A DNA stretch of 64,000 bases from Tausonia pullulans (GCA_951802195.1 OX637632.1:496001-560000); one strand, 5' to 3'. Positions 11,701 to 24,459 are shown, counted from the first letter of the stretch. Numbers and translations: made by a program. Notes: a model not told the origin generated them from the sequence alone.

Positions 11701-13552
11701 TGGTCGAGAGCATGGCGTGCTCCGCCTGAAGCGCGGTGAGCGACTTCTCGAGGCTTTTGTGCGAGGCCTGAAGGGTCTTGAGGGAGGCAGAGAGGGTATC
11801 TGAGGAAGACGTCCGCTCGGCCAGCTGAGAGGTGAGCTTGGCGTGCTCGGCCGTAAGGGACGAGTGGGTGGCCTCGAGCTCATCGTGAGTCGTCTGGAGA
11901 GACGAGATAGTGGAGGTCGCCTCCGTGTACTTGGTCTCAAGTGCGGCCAGCGAGTCCTGCGCCGCCGTACGGGCAGACTTGATCTTCTCGCTGCTGGATT
12001 GGGCCTCCTTCGCCGCCTGTGAGGAAACATGGTGCACGCCTTGTTAGACGGTGCTTTCCACAGATAAGTGCGACGACGGCATGATGGTGGAACTCACCGT
12101 CTTGAGCTTTCCGACCTCTCTCTCGAGAAGTCCCTCACGCTCCCGGAGCCTCTCGAGCGACTCCTCGAGCTCCTTGACCTTACCTCCCTCCTTGTCATCA
12201 ACTTCCTTCAACTGCTCCTGGAGTTCCTCGACCTTGGACTTGAGCTCGACCTTCTCTTTCCTCAATCGCTCAACCTCGCCTCGGTAGCTCTCCGCCTTCT
12301 GAAGGTCCTGGTTCCGCTTAGCGAGCCGATCGACCTCTGCCTCGAGATCCTTCCGCTCGTTCTCGAGTGTCATCGTCCGCCCCTCTAGCCGCTGGACCGT
12401 CGACCGGCTCTCGGCGAAATGCGTCGTCGCCGTCTTGGCCTCGGCCTCGAGCGAGGCGATCTGCTCGACTTGAGTGGCGAGCGCCGTCTTCTCCGAGACG
12501 AGCAGAGCGATGGCCTTTTTCTGGTCCGAAACTTCGGCTCGGAGCGCCTTGAGCTCCGTTGAGTCGGGTGCGGGTGCTGACTGAGGCATCGCCGTTGAAG
12601 GCGAGGCTGCCAGAGGTGGAGGGATAGAGGCACCATTCTTGGCAGGTTGGGGCTCGTCGGATGGCGGGGGAGAGGACTCAGCGAGAGGCGAAGCAGCCAC
12701 AGGGGCAGGAGGAGGAAGATGTGTCGCTGCATCGACGGCGGCCGCGTCTGAGGCGTCCGATGCTGGAGGCGCCGGCGACGCGAGGCGAGAGATGGGCGTA
12801 CTACTGGGGAAGTGACGGAGAAGAGAAGACTCATCAGTCCTGAAAGATTGAGATGCCTGGTACAAAACTCGGTTCGGCGATCATCAGAGCAGGGGGTGTC
12901 TCGCTGTCCGACCGACGCGTTGTCTGGCCTGAGGTACGTTGCTGCTCCCTCTCTCCCTCAACAGCGAGGCAAACCTCACGCTTGTGCTCTCAGATTCGCA
13001 AGCTGACGAGTGGTCAGCTTGCGATTTATGAAGAAAGCTTCATCGCCTTCGAGACACTACGGCGGGGGCCGAAGCAAGGTCGTTCGATCCTCCTGCTTCA
13101 TTCGACGCAAGACCACAATGCTCCGCGGGCCTCCTCGTCGACTCCCGGATATCTGGGTAGCGGGTCCGCCCCTCGAACAACGTATCGAGCAGAGAAGTTC
13201 TCCTTCTCGGAAGCTTGCATCTGACTGGAAGCCAGAGCGCGCCTGTCCTGCGGAACTCACTCGGTCTCATCCCTCCCATCGACACTGCCCCGCTCGCTCG
13301 CGACGTCGCCCTGGACGCTATCAGCGGTCTTGACGGAGCCCGTCGCGTCAGCCTTGGCGCCCTTTTTCTTCAGCTTTTGGTTCTTTTTGAGCTGTTGTCG
13401 AGCGAATTGGGGATATGAATGAGTCAGGCGCGTCCTAATTCTCTTGAGCGAGAGACGATGGCCGAGAGAACGTCGAGGCGAAGACTCACGAGAGCCTTGG
13501 CGCGGGCTACCTTTGCCAGGCGCTCCTCTTCGGTAGCGGCTGCGTCGGCCAT
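8752..13552 (-). CDS. Long coiled-coil protein, golgin-like
   Basis: Exons on the minus strand: 13552-13490, 13391-13261, 12839-12098, 12016-10440 and 10372-8752, giving 1377 aa. The N-terminus is short and basic (LKKNQKLKKKGAKAD near residue 22), then a Pro/Ala/Ser-rich stretch, then about 900 residues of heptad coiled coil. At least six tandem repeats of 56 residues (8 heptads), each opening with a variant of ASEKKxLE, lie between about 11620 and 10440. The C-terminus is disordered and ends in a Cys-containing motif (IIWCRCCEGDLIVI). The plan resembles Golgi tethers such as Rud3 or Uso1; I do not see a GRIP domain, so the exact family is open. The weak point is the roughly 420-bp intron 13260-12840, and a 5' UTR intron (acceptor just before 13571) is likely. 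If that splice is wrong, the first two exons form a 65-codon ORF ending at a TGA that overlaps the donor. Confidence 0.7.
10440..11640 (-). repeat. 168-bp tandem coding repeats (56-residue coiled-coil units)
   Basis: Units on the minus strand start near 11476, 11329, 11161, 10993, 10825, 10657 and 10489. Spacing is 168 bp except the first, which is 147 bp (49 residues, 7 heptads). Each unit carries variants of EKKxLE, ERAxLDKKV and AExERLQ. A partial earlier unit reaches to about 11640. The repeats have diverged at the DNA level but remain obvious in protein. Confidence 0.85.
12853..13076 (+). other. Spliced open frame antisense to the golgin intron, doubtful
   Basis: On the plus strand an ATG at 12853 opens a 27-codon exon, followed by a GTACGT donor at 12934 and a pyrimidine-rich acceptor ending at 12993. 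The next exon continues in frame to about 13076 (reads IRKLTSGQLAIYEESFIAFE). I recognise no family. It lies wholly inside the large golgin intron, and may be a small gene or chance. Confidence 0.2.
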
Positions 13553-14091
13553 GAGGGCGTCGTATACAGCTGGAGAGAAAGAGGAGGAAGAGAAAAAGGA
13601 GCGAGACTGGAAGAGAGAGTTGACGTGAGGGTGATGGTGGAAAGGGCCCAGAGACTCGCCGCGTCGGGACACTCTCGTCGGACGGCTGTGAGAACGAACG
13701 CACGAGCCTCTTCCATTCAGTTCGGTGTCATCTTCTGCTCGACAGCACTTTAAATCATCCCTTCGGATCGACAGAAAGTGGCCTTGCAACGCGTTAGATC
13801 AGTTCAGACTGATCGACCCGACTCACTTGAAGGAGAGTTGAGGTAGTTGCAAAGACAGCTTTCGGGCCACCTGTTCGCTTTCAGATGGGAAACCCAGCTT
13901 GTGAACTGCAAAGTGATGCATAGCGGTACAGGTATAGCACATGCGAAGGCGAAAAGGCGGGCAAAAGACGAAAGAGGCTAGGAAGGATGAAAGCGGAAGT
14001 GTAGTAAAGGGAGGAAAGCTGATGGAAGCGAGCGAAGAGCTGCAAGAAGGTCTAGAAAAAAAGAAGCGAGCCAGAGAAAGATCGCTCCTCA
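13553..14091. other. Region between golgin 5' end and NOP58 3' end
   Basis: Both flanking genes are on the minus strand, so this holds the promoter and leader of the coiled-coil gene and the 3' UTR of NOP58. A CT-rich tract with a TTTCTCTCCAG acceptor-like site (minus strand) sits about 20 bases before the golgin start, consistent with a leader intron. No other gene is seen. Confidence 0.5.
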
Positions 14092-16278
14092 TTAGGCCTC
14101 GCTCTTCTTCTTCTTCTTCTTCTTCTCGCCGTTCTCGGTCGAGGGCTCGGCATCGCCGGCGACCTCGGAAGCACGGCGCTTCTTCGACTTCTTCTCCTTC
14201 TTGGGAGACTCCTCGCCAGCAGCCTCTGACGGAGCCTCGCCTAAGTGTCCGGGAAAGAGAGGCTCGTCAGCCAGGGGACAAGAAAGAGACTATAGGGAGC
14301 AAGGGCTTCCACATACCAGTAGCCTCCGCGGCCTTCTTCGCCTTCTTGGCCTCCTTCTTCAGCCGCTTCGCCTCCGCATCGTCGTCCTCTCCATCAACAT
14401 CCATGGCCTCGGCCTTCTTCGCCTTCTTAGCCGCCTTCTCGCGCTTGCGCTCCTCCTTCTCGTCGACCTGGGGCTGGGTCGGGATGAGGCCAACGTTGTC
14501 CGTGGCATCGTTGTAGCCGGCGCCGTTGCCGGTCATCTCGAACTTCTTCTGCTTGGGGCCACCCTCGGCAGCGGCAGCGGACCGGACGGAGACAATGCCG
14601 AGGCGGTGCTCGAGCGCGCGGAGACGAGACTCAAGCTTCGTCCGGTTCTCAATGCCGATGGCGGCAGAGGCGGCGTCCGACTTGGAGTCGGCGTCCGAGA
14701 GGGCATCGACACGGATGGAAAGAGCGGTCTTGGTGGCAACCATGCGAGCCATCTTTCCCTTGAGCTTCTGAGGGGCCTGTCCGATGAGGGAGGCCTGGAA
14801 GGTACAACAGAGTGCGCGTCAGCATCGGGAGCCAACAGAAGCAAAATAGAACAGGAACACTCACGTGGTAGATGAGACCGTACTTGGGGGTGTCGTGCTT
14901 GGTCTTGAGCGCGCGGAAGAGCGCCTTCTCAGCTCCGAGGATCTGGATCGTCGATGCCGGGTGCTTGGCAAGGTTGAGGAGCGAGCCGGCGTGAGAGATG
15001 AGCCGGGCGCCGACGAGCTCGCCAACGAGCGCGGTGAGGTTCGGAGCAATGGCCGCCATCCGGTTGCGGAGGTACTCCCAGAGCTGGGCGCGGTACTCGG
15101 TGATAGAGATGACCTGGTCGCAGAGCGAGTGGATGTGGCTCATGTCGGTGTCGGAGATCTCGGTTCCCATCGAGAGCTCGGCGGCCTGCTTGATGGTTGC
15201 CTCGAGGTCCTCGGGGAGGATAGTCTCGAACGAGGTGGTCGACGCGTTGGTGCGGAAGCCTAGAGAGGAAGAAGCGCGTCAGTCGATCTGGCGCGCGCAT
15301 GACAATCCCAAAACAGGTTGGTGCTCACCCATGGCGCGAACAACCTTGGCGTAAGCGAGGTTGTCGACGATGATCTTGCCCATCTCAGGGAAGTGCCATC
15401 CGTACCACTCCTGGAGAAGTGGGGAAGCGAAAGAGAGAGGGAGGGGAGGAACAGAGACGCGAGCGAAGGCCGTCAGCACGCATTTTTCGCGGCGGGCGTC
15501 GTCGCACGCAAAGCCGCCTGGTCCGCACCTTGACACGCATGGAGTAGATGTTGATCTCCTTGTCGAGGTCGTCGAGGAGGGCAATGGCCTGGACGATCAT
15601 AGTGTCGACCTTGTCGGGCGAGAACTTAAGCTTGAACCTGGTAGAGATAGAGGGCGAGCGCGCGTCAGGACGACCGCCTTCATTCCGATTATCCGTCACA
15701 GTCACAGATTCGACTCGACGCACCTCGAAAGCGAGTGGGAGAGACCGAGGCTCATAGTGGCGAGATCCTTGGGGTCGAGACCCTTGAGGAGCGACGTGAG
15801 CTGCTCGCGGATACCACGGTAGAGGTCGAGCGTCGTGGAGTCCGAGATGACCTTGATACCAAGCTTCTTGGCGATAGCTCCTCCGAGCTTCGCGTCGCCG
15901 ACGATGAGCGTCTCCTCGACGCCCTTGCCCTTCTTGGCGGCCTTCTTGTCGCCGCCGGTGATCTCGTCGACGAGGAACTTGGAGAGGACCTTGGAGAGCT
16001 TGCCCTCCTGCATCTGCGTGATGTCCTCAACGGCGTCGGCCGTGGAGGAGAACCGGTGAATGGCCTTGAGCTTGAGGCTGGAGAAGGGAGGATACTTAGT
16101 GTCAGGCGAAACCGCTAGAAGGGCTGGGTAAGGGAGAGAGACCGAGAGGGAAGACTGACAGGTTGTTGGCAGCCTCGCCGGACTCGAAGGACTTGTAGAG
16201 ATCGTCGGAGCCGATCTTACCCTCGTCCGTGACGGAGAAGAGGGCGAAACCAATGGAGGACTCGCTCAGGACCAACAT
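14092..16278 (-). CDS. NOP58: Nop58, box C/D snoRNP core protein
   Basis: A core protein of box C/D snoRNPs that guide 2'-O-methylation and early rRNA processing in the nucleolus. Exons: 16278-16160, 16077-15724, 15637-15529, 15410-15329, 15259-14865, 14794-14317 and 14240-14092, giving 561 aa. The start [20 protein letters not shown] matches the Nop58 N-terminal domain. Hallmarks follow: [33 protein letters not shown], and the Nop-domain RNA-binding core [18 protein letters not shown] with [15 protein letters not shown]. The C-terminus is a Lys-rich KKE/KKD-type tail ending in [10 protein letters not shown], also typical. All seven exons join in phase. No key motif is missing. Confidence 0.96.
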
Positions 16279-16721
16279 CACCTGTGAGAAGGGACCGGAA
16301 GGAGGGATGCGGTCAGGGTCTGGTGCTAAGAGAAAGGAAGACAATGCCGGGAGGCAAGAGCGAGCGAGCGTAGAGCTATCGCCGCCCTGGCCCTAGATAG
16401 TTCAGGAATAACTTGCACTAACAGCTTGTCTTTTGGCTCGGAGAGGAGGGGAGGGGTGGGAAGGGGGAGAGGGGAAGGAGGGCCGGGAGGGAGAAGGAGG
16501 TCGTGGGCTGGAGGTCAAGAGGAGTTTTCCGTTTCGCACGAGAGGGCGGCGCTGAGATTTGCCTGAGAAGGGCCATGCGTTTCAGCGAGTTCGAGAGCGC
16601 GCTGCCCATGAGGGAAGCATACAATGTGGTAGGCTACGAGAAGAAACGAGAGATGCGATAAGGTAAGGGACGAACAGAAACTCAAAGAAAGACGAAAGGA
16701 AAGAGAAATGAAAAACCACAT
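16279..16721. other. NOP58 promoter and CRAL-TRIO gene 3' UTR
   Basis: Non-coding as far as I can see. On the minus strand it is pyrimidine-rich near 16430-16510 and 16640-16710, fitting a leader and promoter for NOP58. Confidence 0.5.
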
Positions 16722-18211
16722 TCAGGCCGGCAGGACCGCCACCCTCGCCAGCTCTTCAACATGTACATCGATCGCCTCCTTGATCACTCCATCGTTCACA
16801 GCCTCACCGTCCTCCCATCGGCGAAGCTCCCATTCACTAAGCCCGACGCCTGCCCCAAGGGTGCGGAATCGCTCGAGCGCGGCCTGGCGCCGATGGGAAG
16901 TAACCTGAACGAGCTCGTCCCACCAGGCGGCGTGCTCGTAGTCGGCCTAGGAGAAAGCGAAGGATTCGTCAATTTGGTCACGGAGACCGAAGGAAGATGA
17001 GGACGAGGGGGACACTACTTACCTGGACTTCTCCGGCCCAGGCACGAAGAAGTGACGCCGGTGCGATGATACCTTTTTCGAGCACAGCACCCGTCATGTC
17101 GATGCGAGCTTGGGTTTCTGGTTCGACGAAGGGGAGGCAGAGCGCGAGGAAAGCACGCATGACGACGGACGAGTGGCGAATGTGCGCAGAGGCGACGAAG
17201 TGCGGGTAGTGGTGGGCGATGGCGTTGAGGATCTGGGAAAAGAGTTAAGGTCAGAACACGTAGACAAGACAGATGGGAACCACTTGACGGACCTTGATCG
17301 TGTGGCTCATAGTGGGCCTTTTCGACTTTGCCCCGAATGTGACTGACCGTGGAGGTGGGCCATTAACGTCAGCTTAACGCACTCTGAGTCAAGAGACGCA
17401 CAGTTAAACAGGACGACGCAGTCCTCGACTCCGGGACCCATCAACTCCGTCGCGCGCTCGAGAAGCCAGAGGATGTGCCGGAAGCTCCTCTCGGTCGTCA
17501 GTCCTTCCCTGCGAGAAGGCGTGACGTAACTACACGATGTCATTGAATCAGCGTCTGAACAGACAAGGATCGGCTCAAGAACGAGTATAGACAGGACAGG
17601 CTGAGCACTTGTCGAGTATCCGAAGAGATGCGCCTTGCCGGAGATGCTCTTGAATGAGCCAGGGAGGACAGGTCAGCTTCGAGCCGCACGTCCAGCCGAC
17701 GTACAAGATTCACTTCCTCCTCCACGTAAGCATCGTGGATATCGGCAATCTTGTTCTCCTTGCGCCAGACGAGCGTTGAAGAGGTACGGGCGATGGCCTT
17801 GGATGGGTCCCAGGAGGAGGAGCGGAGGAACCTGAGGGGAGGTGCGTCACGTCAGAGACTAGAGAGGTGGACATACAATGGATGGGGAGACAGCTCCGTG
17901 ACCCACCGGACAATGCACTCGCGAGTCTACCATCAGTGCAAACAAGCGGAGGCGGTCTCATCAGTCGCACAAGCATCGGTGCTGGACCGAGACAGGAAGC
18001 GATTTACGATCCATAATCTCTCGCCCTCGTCGAGCGCTCGCTCGCGCTCGTGGCCGCCCTGAGTGAGACGGACAGTTGAGCGAGAGAAGTAAGCGAGGAC
18101 CTCTTCGTAGATCAGGCGGTGGTCCATGTTCCCGAGGAAGGGGTCGTCGACTGCGGACGTTAAGGGACGTTGAGGGCGGGTGGCGAGAGGAGGGTTGGCG
18201 TAGGCGTGCAT
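16722..18211 (-). CDS. CRAL-TRIO (Sec14-like) lipid-transfer protein
   Basis: Probable phosphatidylinositol/lipid transfer protein. Exons: 18211-18008, 17926-17907 (20 nt), 17831-17705, 17648-17593, 17529-17402, 17342-17293, 17232-17023 and 16946-16722, giving 339 aa. The N-terminal CRAL-TRIO-N helices end in CIVRFLRSSSWDPSKAIA and TLVWRKENKIADI. The lipid-binding domain shows GKAHLFGYSTSAQPVLYVTP, then RHILWLLERATELM, VVLFNFTFGAKSKRPTM, LNAIAHHYPHF and LCLPFVEPETQARI. This order matches Sec14 homologs such as Pdr16/Csr1-type proteins; which subfamily I cannot say. All eight exons keep phase. The third intron donor is GTACGT and the fourth GTCTAT; the latter is the least certain junction but restores the expected PVLYVTP. 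Confidence 0.85.
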
Positions 18212-18506
18212 GCTGCTGGTGGGAGGAGAGAGAAGGTAGTGATCGGGAGGTGGGGGGTTTGGGGGAAGGGCAGATGAGGGAAGAGAGAAAAACAAGATAA
18301 CTAGGATGGCGGGAGAGGGGCAGACGTGTGAAGATGGAGAAGGTGGCGCCGAGCGCGACTGAATGTGTCCCGCCCGCCTGTTCGGAGAGTGATTGAGTGA
18401 GCCATCGAATTGAAGCAGCGGCAAAATAGGGAAGAATGAAAAGTTGAGAGAGAGATATAGAGATGTAAATAGCCAGAGAATGAAAAGCAAAGAAAAAGTT
18501 CAAGCC
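18212..18506. other. Intergenic region between KOG1 and the CRAL-TRIO gene
   Basis: Holds the promoter of the downstream CRAL-TRIO gene and the 3' UTR of KOG1, both on the minus strand. It contains an AG-rich run near 18215-18300. No gene is seen. Confidence 0.5.
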
Positions 18507-21500
18507 TCAAACTTCGGTTGTCGCCTGCCATTTATCGAACTCTGGGCCCCAGATCCGGACGACATTGTCGATGCCTCCAACGCCGACAAACATTTCTTTC
18601 TGCTCGGGGTGAAAAGGAGAGAAGATACAAGTCAGCTTGTTTACTCGCAGGCATTCGAGCAACTTGAGACTCACCGGATGGAACGTCAGCGCGTTCATCC
18701 AGGGCGCAAACCGTCTCTTGCCTGCCCGGGCCTCGCTGGCCGTGCTCGCAATGGGAATGTAGTGGTCTGTGACGGCCCGCGGGGTGACGACACGACCGGA
18801 TGTCGAGCCGAGGTGATGGATCTGGAGGTGCGTTGTCTTGCGGTGGGTGACGGGGTCAATGAGCGGGGTGGAGAGACTGTGCAGTGATGGAGCGTCAGGA
18901 CATGGGAAGGACGAAATAGCTGGAGGGAGAGGACGAACGAAGCCGCAAATGGAGCGCTAGTGTGAGTGGAGAGCGCCGAGAGACCCAGAGGCTCGACTTT
19001 GGTTTCCGAGAGCGGCTCCGAGCCATGCCGGAAATCCCAGACGCAGACGTCTCCGCTCAGCCTGGTGGTTAAAAGAGAGAAAGGAAAGTCAATTTCGCAT
19101 CACATCAGGATGATGAGCGAGGAAGTGAGTGGACGCACGAGCCAGAGACCAGGACATTGCCACTCTGCTGGACCTTAACATCCTGGACCCAGTGCCGATG
19201 CTTGCGATACGTCTCGACCACGGCATCCTCCGACGGCATTCGCTTGTCATATACGCGAACGCTGCCATCGCCGAAGCCGGCCGCAAAGATGGTTCCACCA
19301 TCGTCGAGTTCGACCGAGAGCGTCGTCGCGCAGCTGTCGGCTTGAGTAGGAATGTCCTGCGGAAGACAAGAGCGTCAAACAGGAAGGAAAGAGTAACAGA
19401 GGAGAAGGAGGGCAATGTACAGCATGAGGCAGCTCCCGGTGGGCATCCCAGATCCGGACATAAGTCGTATCGCCCGAGATATAGAGATGACCGGCCTGCT
19501 GGTTCCAGTCAGTGATGAGACCTGCCGGCTGAGACGACGGGGTTGTCGTCGTGACTGCGCGAAAGGCCGAGGCGATCTCGAGCTCGTTCGCCGACTCGTA
19601 CTTTCGCCAGAGGCGGACGTTTCCTTCGGCTGCCAAAGCAGAAAGGTCAAGGCTTGTATCTACACGGAAGGAGCAAGAGCACGCACAGGTTCCAGTGAGC
19701 AGAATGGCCTCCGACACTTCATTGATGAAGTACATCGACGTGATCGTGCCGGAGTTGACGCCGTTAGCGAACCGATGGAGCCGCGTTTTGTCCCGCCAGT
19801 CCCAGATGCTGGTTGGGAGGGATGGTCTGTCAGCAGAAGAATTCCGACGCAGACTTGACCGAATCGCATGCGCACCTAATCGAGTCGTTCTCGTCCGAGA
19901 TGGCGATGTGGTCTTCATACGAGTGAAAGGCCATCTTCATGGGCCAGCTGTCGTTCGTGAACTGGCTGACCTTGTCGTTCCATGGGTGCTTCGCTGCAAA
20001 AGAACGGTCAGCCAGTTACTGATTAGTGAGGGGTTGGTTAAATGGCACTCACTGATTGTCTTCTTGCCCTTGAGGACGCGCATCTGAATGTCTTGGGAGA
20101 TCTTCTCGCTAGCGATCGCCGCCTCGATTTCAATCTGCTCGTTCCGCTCTCGCCGCCAGAGCTGCTCGTTATACTTGACACTTCCAGGCTCGTCTGCCTC
20201 AGATTGCTGGGATGAGAGAACATGGTGTCAGCCTCTCTCCAGTGGTAACGGTGATCGATCGATTCGCACTCACCCTCATCTGCGGTTCGGTATAGTACTC
20301 GCAACTCCAATCAAAGAACTTGCTTTTGAGCGGAAGAACGTCGTCCCTCACCTCTCTCGCGACCATCCCGATCCCCAGCCCACCCTCGGGCCCCGTCCTC
20401 CCCGAAGACCACGACCCTCCAGCCTCGGCACCCCGATGCCTCCGGATGGAGAGCCGCTCGCGGTCCTCCTCGACGAGCGCGTGGATGACCTGCGCGGCCG
20501 TGCAGGGAGGGTATTCCAGGACAGGTGTCGAGCCTGCGCCTGGCGTTCGCAGCGGTAGAGAGCTCGTGGAGGACCAGCCCGGACCGGTGGCGCCGCCTCC
20601 TCCGGGGGGGGTGGAGACGGCCGAGGCTCGCGGAATCGAGTTAGACGAGGTGAGGCTTGTGGGGGAAGCCTGTGACTGGGGGAGCGCATAGGGCGCTTGA
20701 TACGTCGCTGTCTCGTAAGGGGAAGCGGCGGGCGTCGGCTCAGGAGCGGAAGTGATGTCGACGTGGTTTGGGGGAGGGGACGACGTCGGTGTCGCGAGAC
20801 CCGTCATGGTCATGAGGCGCGTAGCGAACGAGGACGACCGCTTAAGGGTCTCCTTTGGAGAAGGGATGTTCTCCGTGCGGGTTCGTTGGAGCTGAGGAGG
20901 GAGGGCAGTAGAGGGGAAGAGGAACGACGTCTGGTCTGCGGCGTAAGGGTCTGTGCTGCTATCCACGGGGGATCCTGTTGACGACGGTCGAGACCTTGAC
21001 AAGGCCGTTTGTGCCCGCTGGACTGGCGCTGGGCGGGCAGGGCGAGTAGGACCGAAGAGGTTGGGCCGAATGGAGGAGCCTTCGGCGACCATGAAGGCCG
21101 ATTCAAGCAGGAGGGCAGTGATGTAGTCGACGACTGTGCATGCGAGGGTGGCGACCTCCGGGTACGGGTCGACTGACATCTCGAGCAGGGCCGTGAAGAT
21201 GGTCGAAACGTTGGAGAGGACCATCTGGTCCTCCTGGATTGAGCCCTCGAAGTCCTCGCTGGACCGAGGGATCTCTGCCCACCCCTGGAGGGCCCGATTG
21301 ACGTAGCCCTTAGGCCCAAGTTTCTCCCACTTTTCCTGAGTTCGGTGCTCCTCCTCCCAGTATACCCATGCAGCCGCGACAAACCAACCACGCCACTCGC
21401 GAACGATTGGGCTCAACATGATAATGAGCTCTTTGCGGACCAGAGGCGAGGCATCACCGGCCGTCGCGAGGACCGCGTTTGTCGAAAAAGAGATCTCGGT

Positions 21501-24459
21501 GTGGAACTGCTCACGCGCCGACCGATTGAGCTGGACGCCGGACCCTCCCCCCCCCTTGGCGTCTGGGTTGGCCGAGCCCGAGGCACCAAAGAGCGTGCCG
21601 AGCGCATACAGGACGGCCGCGCGGACCTCGACCGAGTTGTCCTGAAGGAGCGCACAGAGTGCTCCTGGTGCCCCAAGCTGGATACCGACCGACTTGGCCT
21701 CATCGTTGTTGTCCCAGAGCTGGGCGATACAGAGCGGGCCCCACTGGCGCAGAAGGTAGTCGTCATCGTTCATCGTCCGGAGGCACGACTCGAAGATGTT
21801 GGACGCGAGACACGCCTGCTGACCGGCGCGGAAATCGCGGCAGAAGACAGCGAGGATAAAGGCGCACATCGCGCAGTGCTCACTCGCGTTCGGGATCTGG
21901 TTCGGCTGGTCCGGTGGATGGCTAGCGAGGATGGCGGCAAAATAAGCGTAGCCATTGTCCTTGAGCAGATCTGGCTGGCATGATTTGTCGACCGCGAGGA
22001 TGCGAGACCAGATGAAGATGAGGACGGGCCGGAGCTCCTGGGCGGGCGACTGGAGAAGTCGCTGGACATAGGGAAAGATGCCGATCTCTAGCGCTTGGTG
22101 GACTGCCCATGGGCCAAGGTCAACGAACTTGGAGACGAGGATGAGCGCTCGGAGACGATGGGCCTGAGAGAGGAGGACCTGGAGGACAATCGGGAGCTGC
22201 TGGGGTGGTCGTCTCGAGGGGTGGAGCGCCGAGGCTGGGCCCTTGGAGAGTGGGCGCGAGACAGCGCCGCTGTTTTGGAGCCAGAGCTGAAGGGCGGTGA
22301 GGTGCTCGACGTAGAAATTGGACGGCTGGTATTTGCATTGGAAGGGCGGGAGCATTGGGTCGCGCGCCGAGGCCTCGGCACGAAGCAGATCGGGGAGCTG
22401 AGCAAGGCAGGCCTCGACGGTGAGGTCCCAAGAGTCCCAGAGAGGGTGGTGGTACGTCGCTGGGAGTGGCGGTTCGGACCTCGGCGTGCAGCCGTAGGTG
22501 CGCATGATGCGCTCGGCAAGGAGAAAGTTGCGGAAGAGGGCGGCGACAAGCAGGTCCTGGCGGAAGAGCCGGCGGAAGAGGTCCTGGGGGAAAACGAGCC
22601 AGGCGATCGTGTCGGTGACCGAGGTGAAGATCCAGTTGAGCTCGCCGAGGGGCGTCCGTCGATCCTTGAGGTCTCCAGGGATCCGCATAACCATATCCAC
22701 GGTCGCTCGCGGCCGGGGAGCGTCGTTAGGGCCACGCGTGCGGAGCGGGTCCTGGAGGACAAAGAATCGGAGGGCGATCTCGATGGGCGAGGTGAGGCAC
22801 GAGGTGAAGAGATCCGCAGGGAGATCCGGGTTCATGGGAAGCGTCTCGTGTGGTCCGCATGCGGCGAGCTGGATGCAATCCCGCATCGGCGCGGGCGAGG
22901 GAGACGGGTCTACTCCGTTTGGCGGAGACGGCTGCTTGGCGGTCTCCTCGTCACGCTGCTTCGCGAGTCGGTTGAAGTTGTTGATAATGTTCCCCGCCGC
23001 CGAGCAATCCCAAACGAAGATGCATGGGCTGATGAGGTGAGGGAGTCAGGTCAGCCTAGCAGTTACCGGGTGTGATCAGACTCTCGCGACGCGCGTACCT
23101 CCCGAGCCATTCCTGAAGATCGTACAAGCTGACCGGCATGTATTGAGTGTAATTTCGATTGAATACCCAGATCTCGCCGCTTGCCGTCGGTGCAGGTACC
23201 TAAGTTGGGTATTCATCAATGTTCAGCTGACGAAGCGGTTGACAAGGTAGGCGACTCACTCCGTGGCCGTTGTAGTAGAAAAGGACGCGCTCATCTTTGG
23301 CCGTTTTGCGGAGCTGGTGGCAGAGCTTCTTGGTGTCCTCGAGAGCGGGATCAAGGTACTGTTGGAAGAGCATTCAGTGGTCAGCCCTCGAGCGACAACG
23401 CGTCGGCCAAAAGCACGAGCGCGCATAAACGGGCGAAAGAGAGGGTCGACGCACCAGCTTGTACCGGACCTTTTGGCTGAGGGTCTCAAACTGCCTCTGC
23501 AGGTTCTTACCGATCTCCTCGACTGGTCGCGTGAGAGCGGGGGTCAGCAACCTGCTTGACCTCTCGCAGGAAGCAAGCCGGCGATGGGATACTGACGGGC
23601 CTTGTCCGGTCGGTAGTTGGCCGGATCGACCCAGCACTCGAGCTTCGCACACGGCTTAGGCTTGACGACATCTGGCGGGTCGACGGCGATGTTGAGACAG
23701 ATAACGAGCGCTGCTCCGTGCGTCTTGAGACGCGACTTTGGTCGCCAGTCGCGCTTCTGGGCGGTGAGGGGGACTGGGAGAGGAAGATGAGAGGACAATG
23801 GAGTCGGCCAGCGAGGATCCAGGACAATTGGTCAGGACAACTGGCTGGCCGACATCTGCCACGAAAGCCAGCTCGACTAAGACCAGGGAGGAAGAAGAGC
23901 GAGAGACCATCGCCTCGTCACGAGCGAGCGAGCTTCGGCGACTTGCGAAAGAGGGAAGCCTCCCCCATCCCCCCTCCCCACGCTCGCCGACGACCGAGAG
24001 GCTCTCAGGCCCACCGTTGGTGAGCTCTGAATGAACCCTAACCAGCACTGAAGACCGCTCACGGAGGGCGAGAGCGGTTGCCCTAGCCCTAATCGGGCGA
24101 GATCGCTCGCCTAAGCCCCCGCCCAGCCCCCCTCGGTCCGTCGTCATGCCTCTCGCTGTCGCGCTCGCGTGAGTCGCTCCTCCTTCCTTCGCCCTTCTCC
24201 GCCGTCGACCGTCTCTGCACCCATCGCTGATCCTCACTCCTGGAAGGGACATACCAGCCTGAGCTCCCCCAGCTTCGGACTCATCCCGCTCCTCCTCGTC
24301 GCCGTCCTCAAGCGGGCGGAGAACCTTGGGGTTGCCGCCCGTCAGATGACGTTTGGCCGTCCAGTGGGGGAGAACGAAGATCCCGGCCTCGTCATCTCCG
24401 GGGTCATCATGGTGGAGGAAGTCCTCCGGGTCTTCGGCTGAGAAGACGGAGGACGTCAT
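18507..24459 (-). CDS. KOG1: Kog1/Mip1/raptor, TORC1 scaffold subunit
   Basis: The substrate-recruiting subunit of TOR complex 1. Fourteen exons: 24459-24255, 23773-23597, 23522-23455, 23358-23260, 23199-23099, 23028-20274, 20206-20053, 19993-19876, 19808-19687, 19629-19421, 19356-19139, 19061-18939, 18876-18675 and 18599-18507, giving 1547 aa with all phases kept. After an acidic N-terminus comes the raptor N-terminal caspase-like domain ([62 protein letters not shown]). Then [51 protein letters not shown] and HEAT repeats ([20 protein letters not shown]). A long Ser/Pro-rich insert precedes the C-terminal WD40 repeats ([39 protein letters not shown]). Another in-frame ATG exists at 24540, so the true start may be 27 codons earlier. 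The first intron is about 480 bp. Confidence 0.97.

Noticed and set aside
20199-22886. Large plus-strand open frames opposite the KOG1 exon (for example 22095-23075)
   Set aside because: Antisense shadows of a GC-rich coding exon whose minus-strand frame clearly encodes raptor.
24146-24450. Plus-strand ATG with MPLAVALA and a GTGAGT donor near 24146
   Set aside because: Lies in KOG1 intron 1; no further exon or family could be attached.
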